This document shows positions 52,667 through 61,470 of a stretch of 64,000 bases of DNA, one piece after another (position 1 is the stretch's first letter; each line of letters starts with the position of its first letter). The notes under the pieces are model-generated. The model saw nothing but the letters and a program-made list of their open reading frames with translations. It made no database searches and had not been told where the DNA came from. The position numbers were made by a program, and so were the translations under genes. Location: positions 2,083,501-2,147,500 of the forward strand of contig NZ_CP048117.1 of the NCBI RefSeq assembly GCF_000469135.2. Reading direction: 5' to 3'. The stretch comes from Bacillus sp. SB49. GTDB lineage: Bacteria > Bacillota > Bacilli > Bacillales > Halobacillaceae.

Positions 52667-52870
52667 TCATCCTCCTCCTACGAAATGAACGATCTCCACG
52701 CTGTCCCCACTTTGAAGACGCTCTTTATCGTATTCTTCTTTATTTAGTATTTTCCGGTTAAGTTCCACAACAGAAAATCGTGTCCGAATATCTAATTGTT
52801 CCAGGAGATCAGCTACGGTGCTGTCTTCTCCTCTACATTCCACCACTTTCCCATTAACGTGTATGTTCAT
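52667..52870 (-). CDS. thiS: Sulfur carrier protein ThiS
   Basis: A 67-residue ubiquitin-like sulfur carrier: [11 protein letters not shown] at the start, [15 protein letters not shown] and the functional C-terminal Gly-Gly in VHFVGGG (three Gly). The start at 52870 is fixed by GGAGGAG; longer reading frames belong to the upstream thiO. It overlaps thiO by 17 bp. Confidence 0.93.
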   Translation of the reverse strand: MNIHVNGKVVECRGEDSTVADLLEQLDIRTRFSVVELNRKILNKEEYDKERLQSGDSVEIVHFVGGG

Positions 52871-53975
52871 AGACTCCTCCAATCTGAAATCTTGCCGGTG
52901 AAAACAAACCCTCATACTTCTTTGCAAACGTGCCTTTCTCAAACAAGCTCTGAATCAGTTTTCCTGTTGCAGGAGCAAGAAGGATGCCGTTCCGGTAATG
53001 ACCCGTTGCAAAGAAGATGCCTTTCTCTTGTGGATGCTCTCCGATGACCGGGCGCCCGTCCGACGTACCAGGCCTTACTCCGGACCACCACTTCTCAAGC
53101 GGCTCCTCTCTAAGCGCCGGGAAAACGCGAAACACCTGATCCATCAAGTCGGCAATTCCGCCGGCAGAAGTCGATTCGCTGCCATCCCCTTCTCTGGAGG
53201 TGGCTCCAATAACGATGCTTCCGTCCCTCTTCGGTACGACATAAAAAGAAGGAGAGAAGTAAGTTTCCTGAAACAACAGGTTCCTCGGTTTAATAGAGAA
53301 GCATTCCCCTTTCACTGGAACCATCGGGTTTGGTAGGCCTGTTTCCCTGAACCATGGTCCACTGTCTGCCCCGGCAGCGACGACGATGCGCTCTGCGAAG
53401 ATCTCTCCTTCATTCGTCGTCACCTCATATCCTTGTCCGCTCTTCCGTATGCGGATGACGAAGCACCCATCCTTAACGGTGCTTCCGAATGACCGTGCGC
53501 CTCGCTTGAACGCTTCAGCCACTTTTTCCGGTTTTACGTTGCCGTCCTCCCGCATCCATAAAGCCCCGGAGGACTTAACCCACGGATGACGGATTTTCAT
53601 CTCTCGATCGTCCAGCCAGGAGAGAGAGGGAAAAGATTGCTGCTTCTCCTGCAGTTCTTTCGCCTCCCTCTCATCCAAAGCGATTTGGAGCATACCGTTT
53701 GTAGTCAGCTGAATGTCGATTCCGGAACACTGATACAATTCTGTATGCAATTCGTTATACATATCTCTGCTCTTGACACAAAATTCATGGTACAGTCCCG
53801 GCGTCCGGTTTTCCGTGTGGACCCCCAGCATCCCTGCAGCAGCCCCGGTCGCTCGTCTGCCACCTGTACCTTTATCCAGCACACACACATCGGCCCCTGC
53901 CTTACTAAGGTGATAAGAAATAGAATGACCGATGATGCCCCCACCAACGATTACCGTATCCCAATGGTTCTTCAT
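52854..53975 (-). CDS. thiO: Glycine oxidase ThiO
   Basis: A 373-residue FAD-dependent D-amino-acid-oxidase family enzyme that oxidises glycine to the imine used by ThiG. FAD motif TVIVGGGIIGHSISYHLSKAGADVCVLD, TGAAAGMLG, ERIVVAAGADSGPWF, and C-terminal GIFFATGHYRNGILLAPATGK. Present instead of the anaerobic ThiH, which fits an aerobe. Overlaps tenI by 4 bp. Confidence 0.93.
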   Translation of the reverse strand: MKNHWDTVIVGGGIIGHSISYHLSKAGADVCVLDKGTGGRRATGAAAGMLGVHTENRTPGLYHEFCVKSRDMYNELHTELYQCSGIDIQLTTNGMLQIALDEREAKELQEKQQSFPSLSWLDDREMKIRHPWVKSSGALWMREDGNVKPEKVAEAFKRGARSFGSTVKDGCFVIRIRKSGQGYEVTTNEGEIFAERIVVAAGADSGPWFRETGLPNPMVPVKGECFSIKPRNLLFQETYFSPSFYVVPKRDGSIVIGATSREGDGSESTSAGGIADLMDQVFRVFPALREEPLEKWWSGVRPGTSDGRPVIGEHPQEKGIFFATGHYRNGILLAPATGKLIQSLFEKGTFAKKYEGLFSPARFQIGGVYEHTR

Positions 53976-54547
53976 GAAAGAATCGCCTCCCGATAATTTT
54001 CTGCTGCCGAAATTGGATCCTCCGCGTCGAAAATACCCGACTGCACAGCCACGCCTGCTGCTCCTGCCTTCCGCAACAGAGATATATGCTGTGGCTGAAT
54101 CCCTCCGATAGCGAAAACAGGAATAGCCAACCCTCCGGTAAGCTCCATCAACGAGCTTATCCCCCTGGGTGGCGCGTTCCGCTTACTGTCCGACTGAAAT
54201 ATATGACCGAAGAGAACATAGTCCGCGCCTGCCCTTTGTGCTGTTCTGCCTGATTCCAAACTGTGAACGGAAACCCCTCTAACCTTCCCTGTTCCTACCT
54301 TAAGATCATCCATACACCTCTCTGGATAATGGACGCTTCGATCCGTACGATCTGCAATTCCACTATGCTTGTGAACCGTCCACTTATCAGAGACATCCAT
54401 CAAGTCTCTAAATGCAGCTTCATAATCCACCAGAGACTTTGAGTTATCTCGGTAAATGACAGTGTCGACATACGGATCAATGGCTGGAATTATACTCTTC
54501 AAGGTGACGGGATCCATCTCGTCTTTTGTAACGGCTAAAAGCTTCAT
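53972..54547 (-). CDS. tenI: Thiazole tautomerase TenI
   Basis: A 191-residue ThiE-like TIM barrel. Unlike ThiE it lacks the full pyrophosphate-binding set; the retained ends are GVSVHSLESGRTAQRAGADYVLFGHIFQSDSKR and PVFAIGGIQPQHI with the His loop. In B. subtilis TenI aromatises the thiazole made by ThiG. First gene of the operon; GGGGGG and the ATG at 54547 follow the riboswitch terminator. The tenA gene that precedes it in B. subtilis is missing. Confidence 0.88.
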   Translation of the reverse strand: MKLLAVTKDEMDPVTLKSIIPAIDPYVDTVIYRDNSKSLVDYEAAFRDLMDVSDKWTVHKHSGIADRTDRSVHYPERCMDDLKVGTGKVRGVSVHSLESGRTAQRAGADYVLFGHIFQSDSKRNAPPRGISSLMELTGGLAIPVFAIGGIQPQHISLLRKAGAAGVAVQSGIFDAEDPISAAENYREAILS

Positions 54548-54565
54548 TGCTTTGTTCCCCCCAAT

Positions 54566-54598
54566 AAAAAATGCCACTTTCCAGAAGGAAAGTGGCAT
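54566..54598 (-). terminator. Riboswitch expression-platform terminator
   Basis: ATGCCACTTTCC and GGAAAGTGGCAT pair perfectly (12 bp), followed on the minus strand by six T. Its first arm, CCACTTTCC, can also pair with GGAAAGTGG at the 3' end of the aptamer, giving the switch. Confidence 0.88.
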
Positions 54599-54645
54599 AC
54601 TTGAACATACGTACACGTGAGTGCAGCGTGATTGTTTAGATATAA

Positions 54646-54740
54646 CCGCCACTTTCCTCCGCTGGTTTGAGCCAGTTCAGGTTCAAAGAGTCCCGAAGTA
54701 TCACTTCGATCTCAGCCTTTTCTTAAAGGCACCCCTAGTG
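54646..54740 (-). ncRNA. TPP riboswitch (THI element)
   Basis: The conserved TPP aptamer elements are present on the minus strand: GGGGTGCC, GGCTGAGAT, ACTCTTTGAACCTGAACTGG and CCAGCGGAGGAAAG. It lies upstream of the thiamine operon, with a terminator between aptamer and tenI, so TPP binding should stop transcription. Confidence 0.95.
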
Positions 54741-54825
54741 CATGTGCTTATTGATTTTGTAATGCATGTGTTCATCCTACAATACATTGAAAATTTCGTC
54801 TACCATATTTTTGCAAGGTACTCCG

Positions 54826-54987
54826 TCATCTTTTCCTGAATGCTCTCCGTTCTGCATAGGTAACGCACGTCCGGCAAACGACGACAGCCCTGCCTTCATC
54901 ATTGTAATACCGCGATGGATCTACTGGTTTACGTCCACATATCACACAACGTTTCCTGCCAAGCCACCGGTTCAAAAAATTTTTCAT
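54826..54987 (-). CDS. Small zinc-ribbon protein
   Basis: A 53-residue basic protein with a CxxC pair, CVIC at 14-17 and CRTC at 37-40, spaced as in a zinc ribbon; KPVDPSRYYNDEGRAVVV lies between. GGGGG lies nine bases before the ATG. It lies upstream of and in the same direction as the TPP riboswitch, and could be an independent unit. No known name; basic charge and zinc knuckle suggest nucleic-acid contact. Confidence 0.65.
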   Translation of the reverse strand: MKNFLNRWLGRKRCVICGRKPVDPSRYYNDEGRAVVVCRTCVTYAERRAFRKR

Positions 54988-55088
54988 TATGCTTCGTCCC
55001 CCTTATCTTCTCTGTCTTAAAAAACACCCATATCCAGTTATAATATACCAGTATTTTAGTCCCGTAAATAATAGAGAAACAAAACATT

Positions 55089-55116
55089 TTGAAACACGAA
55101 ATAATCTTGTTAAGAT
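55089..55116 (+). promoter_or_regulatory. Sigma-A promoter of the luciferase-like gene
   Basis: TTGAAA (55089-55094), 16-bp spacer, TAAGAT (55111-55116). Confidence 0.55.
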
Positions 55117-55154
55117 ATGCTATAGGATTTTCCTAAAGAAAGAAGGTAAACGAT

Positions 55155-56165
55155 ATGACGAATACATCTTTTTCCGATACAAAAATATCCGTTCTTGACC
55201 TTGTCAGTGTAAAAGAAGGCAGGTCTACGAAACAGGCTTTTGAAGATACGATAAGCTTAGCCCAACACGCAGAAAAGCTCGGTTACAACCGATACTGGAT
55301 GGCAGAACATCATAACATGCCCGCCATCGCAAGTTCTGCTACGGCTCTCGCTGTCAGTCACGTCCTTCACCATACGTCTGAGATCCGCGTTGGTTCCGGG
55401 GGTGTGATGCTTCCAAACCATGCACCACTGATTATCGCCGAGCAGTTCGGAACGCTGGAAACACTATTTCCGGGACGAGTCGACCTTGGACTTGGCCGTG
55501 CTCCGGGTACGGATCAAATGACGGCAAGAGCGATGCGGAGGCATTTGGAGAGTGATCCAAATGAATTTCCACAGCAGGTAGACGAACTTAGGGGATACTT
55601 CCGGGGGGATAACCCGGTCCATGCCTACCCAGGAGAAGGAACAGACGTGCCGATCTGGCTGCTCGGGTCAAGCGGGTTCAGCGCACAGCTTGCAGGACAG
55701 CTCGGGCTGCCGTTCTCGTTTGCAAGTCACTTCTCTCCGAACAATACACACGGAGCACTGAATCTTTATCGTGGAAGCTTCAAGCCATCTGGTGAGCTGG
55801 AACAACCTTATGCCATGCTCGGCGTTCACTTGATTGCAGCGGATACCGATGAAGAAGCGACAAGGCTTGCGACTTCACTGCAGCAACAGTTCTTGAATCT
55901 CGTGCGCGGCACGACAAAACTGCTGCAGCCGCCTGTAGATGATATAGAACAAGTTTGGACGTCTCAAGAGAAAATGGCCCTTCATCAACAGCTTGGCGCT
56001 TCAATTATCGGGAGCAAAGAAACCGTTAAACGGAAGCTGGAAAAATTCCAATCCGAAACACAAGCGGACGAAATTATGATCACCTCTCCGATCTATGACC
56101 ATGAAGCACGTCTTCGTTCCTATGAAATCGTCTCAGAGATCATGAAAGAAACCAATAATCATTGA
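55155..56165 (+). CDS. LLM class flavin-dependent oxidoreductase
   Basis: A 336-residue luciferase-like TIM barrel (YhbW/YvbT-like). [66 protein letters not shown] and [20 protein letters not shown] are family signatures for reduced-flavin binding. Uses FMNH2 or F420-like cofactor; bacilli use FMN. Substrate unknown. Terminator follows. Confidence 0.88.
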   Translation: MTNTSFSDTKISVLDLVSVKEGRSTKQAFEDTISLAQHAEKLGYNRYWMAEHHNMPAIASSATALAVSHVLHHTSEIRVGSGGVMLPNHAPLIIAEQFGTLETLFPGRVDLGLGRAPGTDQMTARAMRRHLESDPNEFPQQVDELRGYFRGDNPVHAYPGEGTDVPIWLLGSSGFSAQLAGQLGLPFSFASHFSPNNTHGALNLYRGSFKPSGELEQPYAMLGVHLIAADTDEEATRLATSLQQQFLNLVRGTTKLLQPPVDDIEQVWTSQEKMALHQQLGASIIGSKETVKRKLEKFQSETQADEIMITSPIYDHEARLRSYEIVSEIMKETNNH

Positions 56166-56171
56166 TGTATA

Positions 56172-56210
56172 GAAAAAAGCCACGATTATTATATAATCGT
56201 GGCTTCTTTC
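56172..56210. terminator. Bidirectional terminator
   Basis: AGCCACGATTAT with its complement and A/T-rich outer arms form one long stem between convergent genes. Confidence 0.88.
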
Positions 56211-57676
56211 TATACCTTCCAAAGCTTCTCTATAATTTCCTCCTGCACCCTTCTATGGCGTTCACCTGTCAAAAGACTTACCAGGACATAGATGACAAGT
56301 GCCGTAAGAACAGGCAGAATGACGGTATGCATCCCAAAAGGGTTATCCCAAAAACTGTAGATAATGATATAGCTGCCAACGCCGGTCAACATAGAAGCAA
56401 GTGCGCCGCTTGCGTTTCCTTTTTTCCAATACAAACCGAGCACGACCGGCCAGATGAACGCGGCTTCAAGCCCGCCGAAAGCGAATAAGTTGAGCCATAT
56501 TAATAATTCCGGCGGCTGTATGGCCATAGCAAAGACGAGTATTCCGATCATGGCAGTTACTCCGAAACTTATACGCTTTACTGTAGAATCGGAAGCATCC
56601 GGCTTTATATAGTTGATATAGACGTCTTTAACGACCGCAGAACTAACCAACAGCAACAGCGAATCAACGGTGGACATGATCGCGGCCATTGGAGCGGCAA
56701 GCACAATTCCTGCAAGCCACGGCGGCAATACTTCCATTGCTATTCTCGGCATAACGGTATCTCCTATTTCTATACCAGGCAAAACGGCGCGGGCAAAGAC
56801 TCCTGTTAAGTGCATGCCAAGCATAATGACTCCGACAACGATGGTGCCGATGATTAACGCCCGATGCATCCCTTTTGAGCTCTTATAGCTCATTGCTCGG
56901 ACAGCAACCTGCGGAAGACCGATGACCCCTATCCCGACAAGTACCCAAAAAGAAGATACATACGCCGGTGTCAGGGATCCATCAGCTCCATAAGGTGATA
57001 TCAAGTTAGGATTTTCCTGAGCCAGATCGTTGATGATCGCTTCCACGCCGCCTCCTGCGACGATCGTACCGATTAAAATGATGACGGTACCGACGAACAT
57101 GACAATTCCTTGAACCGTATCGGTAATCGCGACCGCACGAAACCCTCCGATAATGACATAGATGAGCACCGATACGGCGAACAGCGCCAGTGCCGTTGTG
57201 TACGAAAGGCCGGTCATCGTTTCAATAAGACGCGCTCCCCCAACCCATTGGGCAGCCATTGCCGAAAATAGGAAAACGATAATACTGAATGCGGCAATCA
57301 GCACGACCCATTTGCTGCGATACCTTTCCTTAAGAAAATCAATCAGGGTAACAGCCCGGATTTTACGAGCCATGATGGCAAATTTCTTACCTAAAACGCT
57401 CAGCACGAAATATCCGGTGGCTAGTTGGGACATCGATAGCAGCACCCAGCCCAGCCCCATCGTATAGGCAACACCGGGGCCCCCTACAAAACTAGATGCA
57501 CTCCCATAAGTTGCTGTCATCGTCATGGCGAGGATAAAACCGCCCAGTTCTCTACTGCCAAGAAAGTATTCTTGAAGGAAGTCAGATGCGGTCTTCATTC
57601 GTGCCGATGCATAAAAGCCGATAAAGAATATGACGGCGAGAAAAACGAGGAGAGGTAGTACGACTTCCCAATTCAT
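56210..57676 (-). CDS. panF: Sodium/pantothenate symporter family protein (PanF-like)
   Basis: A 488-residue sodium:solute symporter with about thirteen helices. DFLQEYFLGSRELGGFILAMTMTATYGSASSFVGGPG holds the first sodium-site helix; RAMSYKSSKGMHRALIIGT and STVDSLLLLVSSAVVKD the later Na2-site Ser/Thr. Pairing with a YhdT-type small membrane protein is the normal arrangement for PanF. It overlaps that gene by 4 bp. Substrate pantothenate is inferred from the pairing. Confidence 0.85.
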   Translation of the reverse strand: MNWEVVLPLLVFLAVIFFIGFYASARMKTASDFLQEYFLGSRELGGFILAMTMTATYGSASSFVGGPGVAYTMGLGWVLLSMSQLATGYFVLSVLGKKFAIMARKIRAVTLIDFLKERYRSKWVVLIAAFSIIVFLFSAMAAQWVGGARLIETMTGLSYTTALALFAVSVLIYVIIGGFRAVAITDTVQGIVMFVGTVIILIGTIVAGGGVEAIINDLAQENPNLISPYGADGSLTPAYVSSFWVLVGIGVIGLPQVAVRAMSYKSSKGMHRALIIGTIVVGVIMLGMHLTGVFARAVLPGIEIGDTVMPRIAMEVLPPWLAGIVLAAPMAAIMSTVDSLLLLVSSAVVKDVYINYIKPDASDSTVKRISFGVTAMIGILVFAMAIQPPELLIWLNLFAFGGLEAAFIWPVVLGLYWKKGNASGALASMLTGVGSYIIIYSFWDNPFGMHTVILPVLTALVIYVLVSLLTGERHRRVQEEIIEKLWKV

Positions 57677-57954
57677 TCGTCTCCCTCCTCATCCAGCGGC
57701 ACCTCTATAAAGAAGTAGCGCACAGCAAAGATCACGACAACGAATATAAATCCTGTTACAGCAATACAGCTGTAGAAGAACCACGCCGGCAGCCCCCATA
57801 TATATTGATAATCTTCGACCGGTTCCGCCCCCAGCCCGTAAGCGAAGCCGAACCACAGGAGGAAGTTTACAACTACGATGCCGATACCAATCCATGCTTC
57901 ACGGTTGGCAATACGGTACCGCGGATCATCTTGTTTGTTTCGATTTTGTTCCAC
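57673..57954 (-). CDS. YhdT family small membrane protein
   Basis: A 93-residue protein with two helices (GIGIVVVNFLLWFGFAYGLG; FFYSCIAVTGFIFVVVIFAVRYFF) and acidic C-terminus. YhdT proteins are companions of PanF-type symporters and are needed as partner or assembly factors in some. GTG start, AAAGGGG upstream. Confidence 0.85.
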   Translation of the reverse strand: MEQNRNKQDDPRYRIANREAWIGIGIVVVNFLLWFGFAYGLGAEPVEDYQYIWGLPAWFFYSCIAVTGFIFVVVIFAVRYFFIEVPLDEEGDE

Positions 57955-58147
57955 TTTCCCTTACCCCTTTCTGACCATAAAGACGGCCAGCCTTGTTATG
58001 TATCGTATGGACAAACCCTTTTATAGCTTATTTTATATAAACGATTATGTCCATCCATCTACTTATCATTTCCTCCTATTACCAAACTGGAGATGAACGT
58101 GGTAAGAATACGACGGGACACCCGACGAAGCTTACCACCGTTCCCCC

Positions 58148-59362
58148 TTATAGAAACATACCCGCTATGCTTGCTGATAGAAAGTTAGCTAGAGTCGCCG
58201 CCACGACAGCCCGGAGACCCAGCCTCGCAACATCTTTGCGTCTGTCCGGAGCGAGACCGCCCAAGGCCCCTATCTGTACCCCGATTCCGGAAAGGCTGCC
58301 GAACCCTGTCAACGCAAACGTCGTTACAATCTCTGCTTTCTCACTCAACTGTTCCTTGACTTCCCCGAGACTGGTGAATGCGACAAATTCATTGGCGACT
58401 AGTTTCTGCCCGATGAAGCTTGCAGAACGGACCGCCTCCTCCCAAGGCACCCCAATTACGAATGCCATCGGTGCAAAAAGATAGCCAAGAAGCTTCTCAA
58501 TCGTAATGGAAATACCGAAAAAGCCGCCGACATATCCGATGATCCCGTTCATCAGTGCAAGGATAGCAATAAAGGAAAGTAAGATAGCCCCTATATTCAA
58601 GACAAGCTTTAAACCTGCTGTTGCACCGTTCGCAATCGCATCGAAAACGTTCGCTGAATCATCATCCTCCGGCTCCACTACTTCTGCTGTTTCTACTCTG
58701 TCCTCCGTCTCGGGGACGATGATTTTGGCGAGAACCAATGCAGCTGGTGCTGCCATGAAAGAGGCTGCCAAAAGATAATCAGCACGAATTCCGAGCAGCG
58801 TATATCCAACAAGCGTTGAGCCTGCGATGGAGGTGAACCCGCCGGTCATGACTGCAAAAAGCTCTGACTTCGACATAAAAGAGATGAACGGACGGATTAG
58901 CAAAGGTGCTTCCGTCTGTCCTACAAAGATATTTCCAGCTGCATTGATGCTTTCGACTTTCGTTGTCCCAAGCAGCTTCGAGAGCATGCCGCCGATCCAT
59001 TTAATGACCACTTGCATGACCCCCAGGTGGTAAAGAACAGCAATCAAAGAACTGAAGAAAATGACGGTCGGAAGGACTTGGAAAGCAAACATCGTTCCCA
59101 TGCCCTCATGATCGATAAGCGGGCCGTAAAGGAAGGAAATCCCTTCTGTTGTATAATCGATCAACGTGCTTATACCAGTGGACATGGCGTCAAGGACCGC
59201 ACGGCCCCCACTGGTCTGAAAGACAAGAAATGCGAAGAATAGCTGCAGGGAGATGCCGACACCGACGGTTCTCCAATTAATGAGGCGTCTGTTTGTAGAC
59301 AGAAGCACCGCTAATGCTACTACCGTCAGCATGCCCCCGATTCCCCATAAGATTTGATTCAT
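58148..59362 (-). CDS. nupC: NupC family nucleoside transporter
   Basis: A 404-residue concentrative nucleoside transporter with about ten helices. Family marks: WGIGGMLTVVALAVLLS, GNIFVGQTEAPLLIRPF (nucleoside site), SELFAVMTGGFTSIAGSTLVGY and FVAFTSLGE, GFGSLSGIGVQIGALG at the end. It imports nucleosides with protons or sodium. The ATG at 59362 is chosen over a GTG at 59374 that sits in the ribosome site. The nucleoside hydrolase gene upstream makes a natural salvage pair though a terminator separates them. Confidence 0.9.
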   Translation of the reverse strand: MNQILWGIGGMLTVVALAVLLSTNRRLINWRTVGVGISLQLFFAFLVFQTSGGRAVLDAMSTGISTLIDYTTEGISFLYGPLIDHEGMGTMFAFQVLPTVIFFSSLIAVLYHLGVMQVVIKWIGGMLSKLLGTTKVESINAAGNIFVGQTEAPLLIRPFISFMSKSELFAVMTGGFTSIAGSTLVGYTLLGIRADYLLAASFMAAPAALVLAKIIVPETEDRVETAEVVEPEDDDSANVFDAIANGATAGLKLVLNIGAILLSFIAILALMNGIIGYVGGFFGISITIEKLLGYLFAPMAFVIGVPWEEAVRSASFIGQKLVANEFVAFTSLGEVKEQLSEKAEIVTTFALTGFGSLSGIGVQIGALGGLAPDRRKDVARLGLRAVVAATLANFLSASIAGMFL

Positions 59363-59452
59363 GATGTTTCCCACTCCTTCTATGGTGTGTACGTGCCTTT
59401 TGCAAAAATACCATCATATCATTAGAAGAAGTAGTTTTCCAAGAGGGGAATG

Positions 59453-59485
59453 AAAAAAGCATGCTCCAATAGGAACATGCCTTTG
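59453..59485 (-). terminator. Terminator after nucleoside hydrolase
   Basis: GCATG and CATGC with partial inner pairing, six T on the minus strand. Confidence 0.7.
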
Positions 59486-59486
59486 T

Positions 59487-60425
59487 TTATCCTTGCCGGG
59501 CAAGGTCTGTTATGTAATGGAAGAATGGATCACGATCCACTTCATAAACGAGAGAGACGTCTCTTCCATCCTCCGCAATCTCTGTTTTCCCCTGACTGGC
59601 TCCGGACTCGATGACAATGCTTTTCACAACCTTCTTCTTGACTAAATCAGGCTTTCCAACGGTCGCTGTCGTAAGTACGTCCCAAAGGAAATACGTTGAA
59701 TTCGTCTGGAAGTGGACAAGCGGGGGAACCATCGCATAGCATTGACCCAGAAAGTCGATACCGATATCCTCTCGTTTGGAAGCCCAATCCTGTCGAACTT
59801 CCGGCGTCAGAGGAACCATATTTGTACTTTCAAGCGCAACTAAATCAATGGGAATGGAACTTTCCCAAACGCGGGCGGCCGCCTCCGGATCCCAGTAAGC
59901 ATTCCATTCCGCCGTTCCATCATGTTCCGGTTCTTCCACATTACCTTCCTCTAGAAACGTCCCGCCCATCCAGACTAACCTTTCTATGTTGGATTCGATT
60001 TCAGGAGACAACTGTAAGGCTCTTGCAAGATCCGTCAACGGTCCAATGAATACGAGCGTCACCGGCTCATTGCTCTCTGTCACCTTATCGACCAAATGCT
60101 CATGAGCAGGGACACCCACAGGCTCCGACTGCCTATCCGGATACTCGTTTAATAACGGTAGGGCATCTACGTAAAAAGCGTGCATCCGCCAATCCTTCGG
60201 AAAAGGATTTTTCCCGCGTGAATTGGAAGCAGCAACCTCGACCTCTTTCCCTTTTCCAAATCGGCCGATGATTTTTCTGCTTGCATAAACGGCTGGTTCC
60301 AGGTAACAATCTGCCGGAATGACTCCGACTCCAAGAAGATCCACTTCTTCCATCTGTAAAAGTAAAAACAACGACACCAAATCATCCACGCCGCCGTCAT
60401 GATTTAAATAGACAGGCTTTCCCAT
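59487..60425 (-). CDS. Inosine-uridine preferring nucleoside hydrolase family
   Basis: A 312-residue IUNH-fold protein that should split ribonucleosides to base and ribose. The calcium-binding N-terminal motif, normally DxDPGxDD, reads NHDGGVDD here, so the first Asp is Asn while the others are kept. VTLVFIGPLTDLARAL and RLVWMGGTF are usual; the terminal His/Asp pair is less clear. It precedes nupC, fitting nucleoside use. The altered ligand could mean another substrate within the family. Confidence 0.82.
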   Translation of the reverse strand: MGKPVYLNHDGGVDDLVSLFLLLQMEEVDLLGVGVIPADCYLEPAVYASRKIIGRFGKGKEVEVAASNSRGKNPFPKDWRMHAFYVDALPLLNEYPDRQSEPVGVPAHEHLVDKVTESNEPVTLVFIGPLTDLARALQLSPEIESNIERLVWMGGTFLEEGNVEEPEHDGTAEWNAYWDPEAAARVWESSIPIDLVALESTNMVPLTPEVRQDWASKREDIGIDFLGQCYAMVPPLVHFQTNSTYFLWDVLTTATVGKPDLVKKKVVKSIVIESGASQGKTEIAEDGRDVSLVYEVDRDPFFHYITDLARQG

Positions 60426-60530
60426 TGACTCTCTCCCCTTCTTCTACAACAAATTTGCATCCTACCTGCTTATTCTATCAAAGGTCAGAAGGGAAAGCGA
60501 ACCATTGTCAAACGACTCGGAATTCTCTGT

Positions 60531-61355
60531 TTAAGTGGAAAAAAGTTCGCCTTCCAACGCTTGTATGTAGCGATCAGCGGACCGTTGTACGACTGCATCC
60601 GCGTCTTTCCTTACGGTCTTATGAAAAGCGTTATATAGACGAGTGAACCTCTTTCCTTCGATTCTATCCACCATATGTCTCACTATCTCTGCAGGCAGAG
60701 GAATCAAATTAGGATAACTGTACATGAAGCTGACCCAGTTTGTATCTTGGACGACTTGAATGATGTCGCCGGAAAGAAGGACCCCGTCCCCTTCCAATCC
60801 GTGCTCCCAGTGCAGAACGGCTCCTCCTTTGAAATGACCGCCCAGCCGGTGAAGCGTAACTCCCGGCTGTAAAGAGTACACTTCGCCCTCCCATAATTGA
60901 ATGGCATCACCAGGTTCCATCACCCAGTCAGCATCATCGGCATGAATGTAAATCGGAGCCTTGAACGCTTCTGCCCAGTCTAATTGGCGGGAATAATAGT
61001 GAGGGTGAGATAAAGCGATCGCACCCACCCCGCCAAGGGCGTCTATCTGCTCGATCGTCGCTTCATCCAAGTAGGTGATACAATCCCACAAGACATTATA
61101 CTCTTTACCCAAGACGAGGTAAGACGTCTGTCCAATACCGAATGACGGAGCCGTCGTAATGCTGTAAAGTCCTTTTTCCACCTGCTTTATCTCATTACGG
61201 AAGACTCCGCCGCCCACCATGTCTTTATGCGTCGTCCATTGCTGTCCATCCGGATGGACATACTGCCTCTCCTCCAAACAAATCGGACAATATTCGGGCT
61301 CTTCTTTCTGTTCCGGATACTGAACCCCGCAAGTAATACAAACAAATTTACTCAT
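60531..61355 (-). CDS. Rubredoxin-like zinc ribbon plus metallo-beta-lactamase-fold protein
   Basis: A 274-residue protein with an N-terminal zinc ribbon (CITC near 6, CPIC near 26) fused to an MBL-fold domain. In the MBL part the usual HxHxDH is SHPHYYS: the first two His remain, the Asp and third His are gone; later GGHFKGG, LLSGDII supply His and Asp. So at most one full metal site is likely. AGGAGG precedes the ATG at 61355. Relatives are common in bacilli and have no proven substrate. Confidence 0.8.
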   Translation of the reverse strand: MSKFVCITCGVQYPEQKEEPEYCPICLEERQYVHPDGQQWTTHKDMVGGGVFRNEIKQVEKGLYSITTAPSFGIGQTSYLVLGKEYNVLWDCITYLDEATIEQIDALGGVGAIALSHPHYYSRQLDWAEAFKAPIYIHADDADWVMEPGDAIQLWEGEVYSLQPGVTLHRLGGHFKGGAVLHWEHGLEGDGVLLSGDIIQVVQDTNWVSFMYSYPNLIPLPAEIVRHMVDRIEGKRFTRLYNAFHKTVRKDADAVVQRSADRYIQALEGELFST

Positions 61356-61423
61356 GCTCCCCCTCCTGTTCAACCATATTTTACCTTTATTAAACAGAAG
61401 TGTCTATTCAACTTTCTATGAAG

Positions 61424-61465
61424 AAAAAAAAAGAACCGGCCGCTTTCCTCACGACTGGTTCTTTG
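61424..61465 (-). terminator. Terminator of the mannitol genes
   Basis: Minus strand AAAGAACC...GGTTCTTT around a GC-rich loop, then a run of nine T. Confidence 0.8.
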
Positions 61466-61470
61466 CAGCT

